Positions 41,367-50,064 of a stretch of DNA of 64,000 nt are shown in pieces. Below the pieces are notes generated by a model. The model made no database searches. It saw only the letters and a list, made by a program, of their open reading frames with translations, and was not told where the DNA came from. The number at the start of each line of letters is the position of its first letter. The stretch's first letter is position 1. Source of the stretch: CAZBMD01 sp964493325. Lineage in GTDB: Bacteria; Babelota; Babeliae; Babelales; RVW-14. The position numbers and the translations under genes were made by a program. Location: positions 193,930-257,929 of the forward strand of contig CAZBMD010000002.1 in the NCBI GenBank assembly GCA_964493325.1, written 5' to 3'.

Positions 41367-42821
41367 ATGAAAAATACACGGCTTTTATTGTGCTCATATT
41401 TTGGGCTTTCATTGATGCTCAGCGGCCTTAGCGCTGATGCAAATCGCAAAACATTTTTGGCACCACGAGCAACGGGCGTTAACTTGCCGATGGAATACAC
41501 CACCTGGCACGGACACGTGTATGGCAAAAAATGCAACCCACGCAACCGAACAAGTTTTCAGGTAACGCCTTTTTTCCAAGGATCGACCAATGAGGGTGAG
41601 CTTGGTGAGTACTTTGGTATAAACAAAGAAAGCAATAGCTTTACTATTGGAAGTGGCTTAGATGTTCCTCATAATTATTTGATTCATAACACAGGTGCTG
41701 GAGCTGGAGCCAAAGGAACAGTAAGCTTTCACCCTGACCAAGAAGCGTGGGGTGCACGCCTCGATTTTTTTCAAGATATCAATACACCATGCGCTAAGTT
41801 TTTTTTAACAGCTAGCGCGCCTATTGTTTCGATTGAGCGCGACATGGACATGCGTGTTGCAGATGAGGTTCTATTTGTTCGTGGTAGTGAATCTTTTTCT
41901 ATCAAAGATTTTTTTAACGGGGCTGTAGAATCAAAAACTGCTAGAAATGCTCAGGAAGCACTGAAAAAAGCAAAAATCGGCGGACATCATTCAAAGACCG
42001 GCCTTGCAGATATCGATGTGGCATTAGGTCATAAATGTATCTATAAAAAAAACCGCCATCTCTTTCTGAACATTGGTGTTACTATTCCAACCGGAACAAA
42101 AGTACGCGGTGATTATTTGTGGGCACCAGTTGTTGGTAATGGTCGTCACGTTGGCCTTGGCGCTGGTGTGGATGCTGGTATCCAGGTTTGGAAGTCAAAG
42201 CGGGCTAAAGCAAAAATTCTTTTTGCTGCCGACTATCGCTATCTTTTCGAAGCTACCGAACAGCGAACAATTGGCCTGCAAGATTCTGGTGTTCCAATGG
42301 CTCATTATTTTCTTGCACAAAAAGTAAATGCACCTGCGGACACGCCCCTTTTTCCAGCAGCTAACGTGCTCACGCAAGATGTTCGCGTCAAACCAGGTAG
42401 TCAGATTGATGCGATGATTGACTTTAGTTTTATGTGCAGCAAGTTTACTGTCGACTTTGGATACAACATGTTTTGGAAAGATCAAGAGTCTGTGTGGGTA
42501 AAAAACTGGTCAGACAACACGTATGTTATAGTTCCTGCTTCTTTTGACACAAGCCTTGTTTTTAGTGCAGCTGATTGCTCCGTTTTGAACTTGGTGCATC
42601 AAGATACAAGACCTACAACAGCAGAAGAGTTGTTAGATGTTGATGCGGCAACCAGTCCTGCGCAGCTAACACACAAGATTTTTGGTGGCGTTGGCTACAC
42701 TTTTAATGTTTGTTGTAATCATCCGCTGAGCATTGGAGCTGGTGCATCATATGAATTTGTATCAACAAATGCGGCGCTTGAAAATTATAGCTTCTGGATT
42801 AAGGCCGGCGTTTCGTTTTAA
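41367..42821 (+). CDS. Outer-membrane beta-barrel-like protein (paralog 1)
   Basis: The 484-residue protein starts behind GAGGAGAAG with a signal peptide (MKNTRLLLCSYFGLSLML, then SGLSAD). It is rich in alternating polar/hydrophobic segments and ends WIKAGVSF, a C-terminal Phe typical of outer-membrane barrels. Diagnostic shared blocks with the homologs at 44165 and 54448 are the N-terminal KTFLAPR...GVNLPMEYTTW, the middle DPEQAAWGVRLD-type motif (here PDQEAWGARLDF), the GDYLWAPVVGNGRHVGLG block, YRYLFEATEQRT and the C-terminal barrel. Its immediate downstream neighbour is a secreted repeat protein (53 bases away). No porin family is recognised; transport of a small solute or surface display are possible. 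Confidence 0.78.
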   Translation: MKNTRLLLCSYFGLSLMLSGLSADANRKTFLAPRATGVNLPMEYTTWHGHVYGKKCNPRNRTSFQVTPFFQGSTNEGELGEYFGINKESNSFTIGSGLDVPHNYLIHNTGAGAGAKGTVSFHPDQEAWGARLDFFQDINTPCAKFFLTASAPIVSIERDMDMRVADEVLFVRGSESFSIKDFFNGAVESKTARNAQEALKKAKIGGHHSKTGLADIDVALGHKCIYKKNRHLFLNIGVTIPTGTKVRGDYLWAPVVGNGRHVGLGAGVDAGIQVWKSKRAKAKILFAADYRYLFEATEQRTIGLQDSGVPMAHYFLAQKVNAPADTPLFPAANVLTQDVRVKPGSQIDAMIDFSFMCSKFTVDFGYNMFWKDQESVWVKNWSDNTYVIVPASFDTSLVFSAADCSVLNLVHQDTRPTTAEELLDVDAATSPAQLTHKIFGGVGYTFNVCCNHPLSIGAGASYEFVSTNAALENYSFWIKAGVSF

Positions 42822-42874
42822 TCAAACCAATTAATTGTTATCTAGAAAAAGTTTATCACCAAAGGAGATAGAAG

Positions 42875-43988
42875 ATGATAAAAAAAATTTTGACAATGAG
42901 TCTAGCGCTGAGCATTGTTTTTACGAGTCTTTCTTTCCAGCATCTTAAAGCGCTTGTGGTTCAGAGTGAAGAACAGGTAGAGGCCATAGAGAAGAAGCGA
43001 AAAGTTGCACAAATGCTTCAAAGTGCTCAGTTGGTAGATCCTGCTTCTGCTGCGCTTTTACGGAAGGCGGCGGAAGAGATGAACGCAGAAGCTGATAAAG
43101 TTGCCGGAGTTGATAGTTTTGAAACAACTCAAATTTTAAATGACGAGATTGTTGAAAAAGATAAAGCCGTGAAAGAAGCAATTACAGCAGCTAAAAAACT
43201 AGAAGAAGAAGAAGCCAAAGCTGCTGCAGCTTCTGCGGACGTTGTTGGGGGAGTTGGTGCTGATGAAAAACAAGCTCCTTGGTACCGCAGATGGTTTAAC
43301 GGCGCTCGCGGTTATGCTGCAGAAAAAGCTCGACAAGCAAAGGCTTTTGTTGTAAGGAACAAAACGCCTCTGATTATTGGAGGAGTTCTTACTGCTGCTG
43401 GACTTGCCGCGTATTATAAACGAAAAGAGTTGAGGTCGGCGTTTGATGCGGCAAAGGCTGATGGTTTTTCGGGAAGCTATAAACAGTTTGCTCAATTAAT
43501 TGCAAAATCAATGCCGAATACCGAAACCCTAGCAGGACTTATTTCTGGTACATGGGGTGCTGTTGGTCGCGGCGCTGGGTATATAAATTCATTGCGTGGA
43601 TACATGTCTAATGTTGCAGGAGCTGTTTCGACAGCTATGGGCGTGAAGCGCTTTTTGGCAGATGATGGGAACAAAGCTTTGGATGAAGAGTTAGACAACG
43701 ATGAAGCCAAGCTTGCTGAAAGCGTTAGAAGAGAAAACGAAAGAAATCAAAGAGCTTTGGATGAAGAGTTAGACAACGATGAAGCCAAGCTTGCTGAAAG
43801 CGTTAGANNNNNNNNNNNNNNNNNNNNNNNNNNNNNNNNNNNNNNNNNNNNNNNNNNNNNNNNNNNNNNNNNNNNNNNNNNNNNNNNNNNNNNNNNNNNN
43901 NNNNNNNAGAGAAAACGAAAGAAAAGCGGCTGAAGAGAAATCTGCAAAATTAGAAGAACAAATGTTGGCCGCTGGATCATTATTTTAA
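42875..43988 (+). CDS. Secreted coiled-coil protein with 26-residue tandem repeats, broken by an assembly gap
   Basis: The gene starts behind AAAGGAGATAG with a signal peptide (MIKKILTMSLALSIVFTSLS, residues 1-27). It continues with a Lys/Glu/Ala-rich helical part, a short hydrophobic segment (TPLIIGGVLTAAGLAAYY) and a C-terminal highly charged tandem repeat (ALDEELDNDEAKLAESV). Two 26-residue units are seen (78 bases each) from 43676 before the 100-N gap at 43808-43907. After the gap the matching frame continues RENERKAAEE and ends in MLAAGSLF at 43988. The apparent stop at 43933 in the original frame only arises because the gap is written as 100 bases. It pairs with the barrel gene upstream. 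Confidence 0.75.
43676..43807 (+). repeat. 78-base tandem repeat in the secreted coiled-coil gene
   Basis: Unit 1 begins at 43676 and unit 2 at 43754. The 54 bases visible in both before the gap are identical. More units are probably hidden in the gap. Confidence 0.9.
43808..43907. other. Assembly gap of 100 N inside the tandem repeat
   Basis: Exactly 100 N bases. The round size and the position in a repeat suggest a placeholder of unknown true length. Confidence 0.95.
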
Positions 43989-44008
43989 TCGCAAGTAATC
44001 CTGAATGA

Positions 44009-44042
44009 CAAAAAAGGGGAGGTGCACGCACCTCCCCTTTTT
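44009..44042 (+). terminator. Terminator after the coiled-coil gene
   Basis: AGGGGAGGTGC pairs with GCACCTCCCCT, with flanking A and T tracts, starting 21 bases after the stop at 43988. Confidence 0.88.
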
Positions 44043-44164
44043 GCTGCGTGTGCACGAACATCCGTCTTATCCCTTTTGATAAAATCATTGATATTTGCGG
44101 GGCAGTTGTTTACCGTAAAAACTATCTTGTTTGATTTTTGAAAATAAAAAAAGGAGAGGATGGT

Positions 44165-45616
44165 ATGAAGAATACTCGGCTTTTGTTGTGTTCGTATTTC
44201 GGGCTTTCTTTGATGCTCAGCGGTCTGAGTGCTGACAGCACGCGTAAAACATTTTTGGCCCCACGTTCTACGGGCGTCAACGTGCCCATGGAATACACCA
44301 CCTGGCACAACCATGTGTACGGCAAAAAAGCCAACCCGCGCAATCGCACCAGCTTTCAGGTTACCCCATTTTTCCAAGGTTCAACCAATGAAAGTGACGT
44401 GGGAGAATATTTTGGTGTGAATGCTGGTAGTAACAGTTTTACCATCGGTGATGAAACGCTTGGTGATTTTGACGTTGATAGCAGAGATTTAATTCATGAA
44501 TTTGATGTTATGGCTGAGAATTCTCTTGCAGGAACAGTTTCTTTGCGCCCCGATCAAGAAGCATGGGGTGTTCGCCTTGATTTTGTTCAAGACATCAACA
44601 CGCCTTGCTCAAAATTTTTTATCACGGCGAGTGCTCCCATTGTTTCTGTTGAACAGGACATGGACCTGCGCGTTGCAGATGGCGCAAATTTTGTTCGTGG
44701 TGGAGAATCATTTTCCATCCAAGATTTTTTCAAAGGCGCAGTCATATCTACCGGGGCTGACAATAAACAAGATCCGTTGAGCAAAGCAAAAATTGATGGT
44801 GATCGATCAGAAACAGGCCTTGGCGACATTGATGTAGCAGTTGGTCATAAATGCATCTATAAAAAAACACACCACGTATTCTTGAACCTTGGCATAACAA
44901 TTCCTACTGGTAACAAAGTACGTGGAGACTATCTGTGGGCACCTGTTGTTGGCAACGGTCGTCACGTGGGCCTTGGTGGAGGCATTGATGCCGGTGTGCA
45001 GATTTGGAAGTCCAATCGCGCCAAAGCTAAAATACTTTTTGCCGCGGACTATCGCTATCTTTTTGAAGCCACCGAAGAACGTACCGTTGGCATCAAAGCT
45101 ACCAAGATGGGGCATTATATTCTTGCCCAAAAAATAGGCGCACCAGCAAATACACCTCTTTTCCCCGCTGCCAACGTCCTGACGCAAGATCTGCGCGTCA
45201 AGCCAGGCAGTCAGATTGACGCCATGATTGATTTTAGTTTTATGTGCAGCAAGTTCATCGTCGACTTTGGCTACAACTTGTTCTTCAAAGATTCAGAATC
45301 GGTATGGGTTAAGAATTGGACCGATAATACGTTTGCGCTTGCAGAGAAAAATTATGATACAAAAAACCCATTTGTAGCTCCAACGCCGCTATCTCCAACT
45401 TTTAGTCAAGCGATTAATTTTTCCGATTTAGATATTGACGCTGCAACCTCTTCTTCTCAATGCACACACAAAATTTTTGGTGGTCTTGGGTATACGTTTA
45501 ACATCTGCAATAATCACCCACTCAGTGTGGGGGGCGGAGCGTCGTACGAATTTGTGACCTCCAATGCAGCGCTTGAAAATTATAGCATCTGGATCAAGGG
45601 CGGTGTTTCATTCTAG
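44165..45616 (+). CDS. Outer-membrane beta-barrel-like protein (paralog 2)
   Basis: The frame is open from 44138, but the ATG at 44165 follows AAAGGAGAGG and gives the same signal peptide as paralog 1, for 483 residues. It is closely similar to the protein at 41367 along its length, including SFQVTPFFQGSTNE, GDYLWAPVVGNGRHVGLG and the C-terminal WIKGGVSF. The main differences are in a loop near residue 100 and one near residue 395 (NYDTKNPFVAPTPLSPTFS). It is followed after 47 bases by a large secreted helical protein. A recent tandem duplication with paralog 1 is likely. Confidence 0.8.
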   Translation: MKNTRLLLCSYFGLSLMLSGLSADSTRKTFLAPRSTGVNVPMEYTTWHNHVYGKKANPRNRTSFQVTPFFQGSTNESDVGEYFGVNAGSNSFTIGDETLGDFDVDSRDLIHEFDVMAENSLAGTVSLRPDQEAWGVRLDFVQDINTPCSKFFITASAPIVSVEQDMDLRVADGANFVRGGESFSIQDFFKGAVISTGADNKQDPLSKAKIDGDRSETGLGDIDVAVGHKCIYKKTHHVFLNLGITIPTGNKVRGDYLWAPVVGNGRHVGLGGGIDAGVQIWKSNRAKAKILFAADYRYLFEATEERTVGIKATKMGHYILAQKIGAPANTPLFPAANVLTQDLRVKPGSQIDAMIDFSFMCSKFIVDFGYNLFFKDSESVWVKNWTDNTFALAEKNYDTKNPFVAPTPLSPTFSQAINFSDLDIDAATSSSQCTHKIFGGLGYTFNICNNHPLSVGGGASYEFVTSNAALENYSIWIKGGVSF

Positions 45617-45663
45617 TTTGTTGAGCATGTTAAAAACGTAAAAAATACAAAAGGATAAGGATT

Positions 45664-47574
45664 ATGATAAAAAAATTTTTAACCGCCAGCATGCTGCTCT
45701 CTGTGGCTTTGTCTGGTGTTTTCTATCATCAGATGGATGCTGCAAAAAAAAGAAGAACAGCTCGAGAAATTAAAGCTGCTGCACAACTAGAATGGACCGA
45801 GGCTGATATTCAAAAGGGGCGCGACGTTGAGTTTGTGCAAGAGATTGCAGATGAAGCGAAAAAAGGAGCAAAAGAGCTTGATACGCTGCTGAAAAAAAAG
45901 AAGCTCAAAAAGTATCCAAAAAATGTTGAAGCCACAAAACAGGCCGATTACTACAAAGATGTGGCTGCTGCAATCGAGACTGCAGTAAAAGCATCACCCG
46001 GATCAGCAGAGGCTAAAGATCTAGCAGCAGATTTTGCAAAGCTTGTAACACACATTGATGATGGTACAAAAAAAGCGATTGCTACAAAAGCTGCGCTTGA
46101 CCTTGACGATAAAATGAACGAGATGAAGGTTGCTGCTGTTGCCGCTGTGCCACCACCTCCACCTCCTCCGCCAGCACCATCATCGCCAGCACCTGTTCCA
46201 TCTCCAAGTCCTGCGCCGAGTCCAGTTGTGGTTACACCTCCAAGCTCAGTTCCAACTCCTCCACCATTGCCACCAGTAGCTCTTTCTGCTGATCAAAAAG
46301 CAATTAAAAAAGCTCTCAAGGGTATTGACTTTGTTACGATTCAGAAGGAGCTGGAAAAAGTAGAAAATTGGATCAAAAAACAAGGCTCAGGACCTAAGGT
46401 TTGGTGGGATTTCGTGCAGAGAAAGATTAATAAAGCTGCTGCTGAAGCAATAATAAAAAACTTTGGAACCATCGATGGTGGCGATGATGCAAATTACAAA
46501 GAGCTCATGGGCCTTCGACCAGAATACGATAAATTATATGCAGCATGGGCAAGCGATTTTGCTTCGGGTGTAATCGATCACACCTTTAGCGGAAAAACCC
46601 CTGCAGAGGCGACAGAGTTTGCGGCGGCAGTAACAAAACTAGAGGCAGACATTGCGGAATGGTTGAAGGATGAAGCTGGCAGCAAGCAACAAAAATTGAT
46701 GGATGCAATAAAGCAGCCTTATATTGATTTAAAAACTGCCGTTAATACATATTTGGCCGACAGTAAGTTTACTGATTTGGAGGCTGTTTGGAATGCCGTC
46801 AAGGTGTGGAAAGATGGTGATCTTGCAACTCTAATTACTGAGGCAACGACGGCGAACAAGACAGAGGCTGATAAGATCATTAATCCACCTGCCGGCACAT
46901 ACAAAGAACTAATCGATTGGGAAACAGCTTACAACAATCTAGAAACCTCATGGAATCATGAGAAAATCTGGAACAAAGGCTCAATCTCCACAGCTGCTGA
47001 ATTTAAAAAAGTAACGGTAAAAAACGCAGAGCAGTTTAAGACTGATGTTTTGGCGTTAACGAAAGAACTTACGGATGAATGGTCAAATGACACAAGACCA
47101 TCAAGAAAATCCTTGACCGAAGCACTCCAAAAAATCATTGATGATGCAAAAGCTTCTGCAGCTCCAGTCGTTGTGCCTCCAGTAGTTCCTTCAAGTGGCG
47201 GCTCAGCTCCTGGCGGTGCAGCGGTGGTTGCAGCTAAGATGACCTCTCAGGAGATGGTAAAATTTATCAAAGCAAACGATGCTCTTAAAGTTGCAATTCA
47301 AAATATTGAAATTTTGGCAAAAGATGGATCCTACAAAAAGGTATTTAAGTTTAAAGAGACAGCCACGGTTCTAAAAAACTATATTACGCAAAATGTAGCA
47401 GCTGGGGTTGATGATGTTGAAGATTCTCGTGATAGCAACAAACAGAAAAATCAAGATGAAAGAATGCAAGATGCCCAATTCAGGGTCGAAGCAATCGATA
47501 ATAATATTCTTGGCTCAGATCCAGAAAAAGTACTTGCTATAAAAAATGCAGTGAAGGCGATAATCAAAAATTAA
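45664..47574 (+). CDS. Large secreted helical protein with a proline-rich linker, relative of the protein at 50065
   Basis: The 636-residue protein begins behind AAGGATAAGG with a signal peptide (MIKKFLTASMLLSVALSG, ending MDA). The N-terminal domain (residues 25-155) includes EWTEADIQKGRDVEF, shared with the giant protein at 50065-54237. A Pro-rich linker (residues about 160-210: PPPPPPPPAPSSPAPVPS and onward) follows. Then two helical modules appear, each with a YKEL-type start and an AxxEF middle (residues 215-350 and 370-500), a second Pro/Gly linker near 505 and a C-terminal helical part to 636. Function unknown. It is co-oriented and close to the barrel gene and to the small gene at 47598. 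Confidence 0.78.
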   Translation: MIKKFLTASMLLSVALSGVFYHQMDAAKKRRTAREIKAAAQLEWTEADIQKGRDVEFVQEIADEAKKGAKELDTLLKKKKLKKYPKNVEATKQADYYKDVAAAIETAVKASPGSAEAKDLAADFAKLVTHIDDGTKKAIATKAALDLDDKMNEMKVAAVAAVPPPPPPPPAPSSPAPVPSPSPAPSPVVVTPPSSVPTPPPLPPVALSADQKAIKKALKGIDFVTIQKELEKVENWIKKQGSGPKVWWDFVQRKINKAAAEAIIKNFGTIDGGDDANYKELMGLRPEYDKLYAAWASDFASGVIDHTFSGKTPAEATEFAAAVTKLEADIAEWLKDEAGSKQQKLMDAIKQPYIDLKTAVNTYLADSKFTDLEAVWNAVKVWKDGDLATLITEATTANKTEADKIINPPAGTYKELIDWETAYNNLETSWNHEKIWNKGSISTAAEFKKVTVKNAEQFKTDVLALTKELTDEWSNDTRPSRKSLTEALQKIIDDAKASAAPVVVPPVVPSSGGSAPGGAAVVAAKMTSQEMVKFIKANDALKVAIQNIEILAKDGSYKKVFKFKETATVLKNYITQNVAAGVDDVEDSRDSNKQKNQDERMQDAQFRVEAIDNNILGSDPEKVLAIKNAVKAIIKN

Positions 47575-47597
47575 AAAAAGCATACATATAGGTTTTT

Positions 47598-47939
47598 ATG
47601 AAAATTTTGATAGTGCTATTCATCTATTGTGGAGTTTTTTGCTTGCAACAGTGTAGAGCTGCAACATTTGCAGAAAAAAAGAAAGATGTGCTAACTCGTA
47701 TTATCACTCGTATTGATGATGTTCATGAAGGAATTAATGAAGCCCGTGATGGAACTGCTTTATTTCATAATATGGTCTGTAAGGTGGGTGTATCTCTTGC
47801 AGATTGGACTGCAAAAATAGAACAATTTGCGAAAGACTATCAAGCAAATCCAACACCAGAAAAGTTGTTAGAGATTGCTGCTTGGCTTAGTGATTGTACT
47901 CCAGCTGATATCAAAAAGAACTATCGCATAACATCATAA
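47598..47939 (+). CDS. Small secreted protein, unknown
   Basis: The 113-residue ORF has a signal peptide (MKILIVLFIYCGVFCLQQCRA) and a mature helical domain with two Cys (MVCKVG and SDCTPAD), which may form a disulfide. It follows the large secreted protein by 23 bases, so the barrel, the large protein and this one may form an operon. The ribosome-binding site is weak. No homolog is recognised. Confidence 0.65.
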   Translation: MKILIVLFIYCGVFCLQQCRAATFAEKKKDVLTRIITRIDDVHEGINEARDGTALFHNMVCKVGVSLADWTAKIEQFAKDYQANPTPEKLLEIAAWLSDCTPADIKKNYRITS

Positions 47940-47945
47940 CCAAGT

Positions 47946-48128
47946 TTAGTTATTGTAACAGGTAAGAAGTCCTCGAGAAATCGGGGACTTCTTCCTTACT
48001 CCTCCGCTGTAGGTCAGTCCAATGCGGAAATATTCTTTGAGTTGTTGAACGCTGCTTGTCGGTAATGGGCGCAGTGCATCAATCTTTTTTTTAAGCTCAT
48101 CAATCTGATTAAAAATTTTTTGAACCAC
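47946..48128 (-). pseudogene. Fic-family gene remnant (5' part only)
   Basis: A GTG start behind GAAAGGA opens 60 codons, of which about the first 42 match the N-terminal part of Fic proteins (IDELKKKIDALRPLP, then LKEYFRIGLTYS). In intact genes this runs on into an SNAIEGN-type motif. Here it runs into an unrelated GGVRKKSPIS tail and stops. The catalytic HPFxDGNG core is absent, so it is a truncated remnant. A hairpin (47962-47999) lies at the breakpoint. Confidence 0.7.
47962..47999 (+). terminator. Hairpin at the Fic remnant breakpoint, possible terminator
   Basis: GTAAGAAGTCCTCGA pairs imperfectly with TCGGGGACTTCTTCCTTAC. There is no clean T tract on the plus strand, so terminator function is uncertain. 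It follows the gene at 47598 by 22 bases. Confidence 0.45.
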
Positions 48129-48245
48129 GACATCCTTTCAATGTGTTGAAGCATGAATGGCACTTTGTAGTTCACAAGTATACCACAAAGTTGATACCAG
48201 CTTTGTAGCGAATTTCAATTGATTCTTTTCTCATCAAAAAATTAT

Positions 48246-48253
48246 GCTACAAT
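48246..48253 (+). promoter_or_regulatory. Weak extended -10 promoter of the histone-like gene
   Basis: TGCTACAAT (48245-48253) resembles an extended -10 box. No convincing -35 box lies 17 bases upstream. The gene starts 54 bases later. Confidence 0.3.
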
Positions 48254-48306
48254 CGAGGAAGTAGTAAAAAAAGTAGATTCACAATCGTTGTACAAAGGAG
48301 ATTACG

Positions 48307-49254
48307 ATGAAGATCCACATGTATGTAGTAAGTTTGGCACTTGGTGCTCTTGCGCTTTCAAGCGTTGACGCAATGGTTCAATCACCTGTTGCACGGCAGA
48401 ATGTAATTGCTCGAGCAGGCGCAGCACCCGTTGCTCTTCTTGCAAAAAATGATGTCAAAGAAAAAACTCCTCGCACAAGAAAATCAACCAAAAAAAAATC
48501 AGCACCAAAACGTAAATCTCAATCAAAATCAAAAGCTCAGTCAAAATCAAAATCAAAAGCACGCAAAAAGGCTGCAACAACCAAAAAAGGTGGTCAAAAA
48601 TCACGCAAACAACGTCGTGCTGCAGCGCGTACCAAAGAGCCTCGTAAAAAAAGAGTTGTTCGTCGCAAAAAAAGTGCTCCAGCACGTGCAACCAAAGGCG
48701 CCACAAAAAAAGCGGCAGCATCAAATGGCAAAGCAAAAAGTGCTCCACGCAATGCTAAAAAATCAAAAGCTGCTGCAACAAAGAAATCAGTAGCCAAAGA
48801 TACAAAAGCTGCAAGCAAAAGCAAAAAGGGTGGCCGTCAACGTAAATCACATGCCGGCAAAAAGAGCTCTTCAAGCAGTTCATCATCAAGCGATGGCAGT
48901 AGTGGCCAGCATTTAGCCCGTCTCACATCTGAACTCAAAAATGATGGAAACCTTGTGTCGTTCAGGAACGTTGCAGAGAAAGTGATACAGTTTGCACAAT
49001 CAAAACAGGTGGCAAACGCACGTGATATAAACTACGCGTACAGTGCCATCAGTACACTGAACAGTAAGCTGGGGACCGAAAAGTTTAACACACCAGATCA
49101 TTACAATGCTGTTATTGCAACGCTGGATGTAGCAAAAAGTCAACCTCATTTTTCAGCATTTCAGAAAAAAATGTTTACGCAATGGCATGAATTACGAACA
49201 AAAGAATTTAAAGAAAAATCTCACAAAGCAAGTGCTCCACAGCGCTCAGCGTAA
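48307..49254 (+). CDS. Secreted Lys/Ala/Ser-rich protein, histone H1-like
   Basis: The 315-residue protein starts behind AAAGGAGATTACG with a signal peptide (MKIHMYVVSLALGALALSSVDA). Residues about 50-195 are extremely rich in Lys, Arg, Ala and Ser, with repeats such as QSKSKAQSKSKSKARKK, like histone H1 tails or bacterial Hc1 proteins, and KKK-type basic clusters. A Ser run (SSSSSSSSS) follows, then a folded-looking C-terminal domain of about 115 residues (HLARLTSELKNDGNLVSFRN onward). Such composition implies binding to DNA or another polyanion. An exported form raises the idea of action outside the cell or in a host, which is not proven. It overlaps the next gene. Confidence 0.75.
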   Translation: MKIHMYVVSLALGALALSSVDAMVQSPVARQNVIARAGAAPVALLAKNDVKEKTPRTRKSTKKKSAPKRKSQSKSKAQSKSKSKARKKAATTKKGGQKSRKQRRAAARTKEPRKKRVVRRKKSAPARATKGATKKAAASNGKAKSAPRNAKKSKAAATKKSVAKDTKAASKSKKGGRQRKSHAGKKSSSSSSSSSDGSSGQHLARLTSELKNDGNLVSFRNVAEKVIQFAQSKQVANARDINYAYSAISTLNSKLGTEKFNTPDHYNAVIATLDVAKSQPHFSAFQKKMFTQWHELRTKEFKEKSHKASAPQRSA

Positions 49255-50041
49255 ATCAATTTGGACAAGGCTCGCATCGCTTGCGGGCCTTGTATCTTTT
49301 TTGTTGGCATCTCATGGTGTGGTTGTATCGCCAACAACTCAGCCTCCAGCACTAAACAAAGCTGGTTATGCGTATCTTGAACAGGAGCTTAGTCCCCATC
49401 TACAATCTTCCAGCAGAATGAAATCAATTGTCCGTCATGCTGCCTACGCTGCAGGGGCATGCGCAAGCGGAGCTGTTGCCGCGCTTGCTTGCAACTATGT
49501 TGCGCCTATGATTTCACCATCATACAAAGAATCGGTAGTAAGTCGGAGCAATGCGGAACGTCTTTCCAAAATGGTTGCTCTGCGAGAGCAAATTGTTCGA
49601 TCGATAGATGCTTTAGGTATTCAGCTGGAAGAGCTTTCTGATACTATGTGTTCACCAAAAAAGAGCATTCGCTCACGCATGTCTGTTCCTCTTGATAGGT
49701 TTGATGGGCAAACAAAAGAGTTAACAAAAATTGGACAGAAAGCTGCCCAATCACACCGCATGTTGGTGGTTCTTGCGAGTATTGCATTCTCTGTTGCAAC
49801 CTACGCAGCGCTTGCTTACTATTTTAAACCGGAGCCCTGGACATTTTGCGGAACCTGGAAGCATTTTATTGCTCATTGGCCTGAGCATCGTCCTCACGTG
49901 CCAGAAGAATTTGTGGCTTCATGCGATGCTTGGCATCAGCAGTGGCGAGGCATCAGCGGCACAGCGTTGAGCGAGCAAGAAGCCCAAGCGCTGGTTGAAG
50001 CAATTATTTTGCGCTGCATGGAAGTGCGACTTGGAGGGTGA
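49232..50041 (+). CDS. Membrane protein of unknown function, overlapping the histone-like gene
   Basis: The frame is open from 49187, but its first 45 bases lie deep inside the histone-like gene. A GTG at 49232 (23 bases before that gene's stop) is a reasonable start, giving 269 residues. Hydrophobic segments lie near residues 15-32 (LVSFLLASHGVVVS), 70-92 (ACASGAVAALACNYVAP) and 175-198 (VLASIAFSVATYAALAYYF), the rest being helical and polar with a Trp-rich end (EPWTFCGTWKHFIAHW). The overlap suggests translational coupling with the histone-like gene and perhaps a partner function. No family is recognised. Confidence 0.6.
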   Translation: MLHSAQRKSIWTRLASLAGLVSFLLASHGVVVSPTTQPPALNKAGYAYLEQELSPHLQSSSRMKSIVRHAAYAAGACASGAVAALACNYVAPMISPSYKESVVSRSNAERLSKMVALREQIVRSIDALGIQLEELSDTMCSPKKSIRSRMSVPLDRFDGQTKELTKIGQKAAQSHRMLVVLASIAFSVATYAALAYYFKPEPWTFCGTWKHFIAHWPEHRPHVPEEFVASCDAWHQQWRGISGTALSEQEAQALVEAIILRCMEVRLGG

Positions 50042-50064
50042 CGCTTATTGGGGGTGGTAAGTCC

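Noticed and set aside
43779..43988. Separate small ORF across the assembly gap
   Set aside because: It is the true continuation of the gene at 42875 in the shifted frame, not a second gene.
43676..43988. CRISPR-like array
   Set aside because: The 78-base repeats follow each other without spacers and lie in frame within a coding sequence.
48407..48793. Lys/Gln/Asn-rich frame inside the histone-like gene
   Set aside because: A shadow frame of the low-complexity Lys/Ser codons; no start signal of its own.
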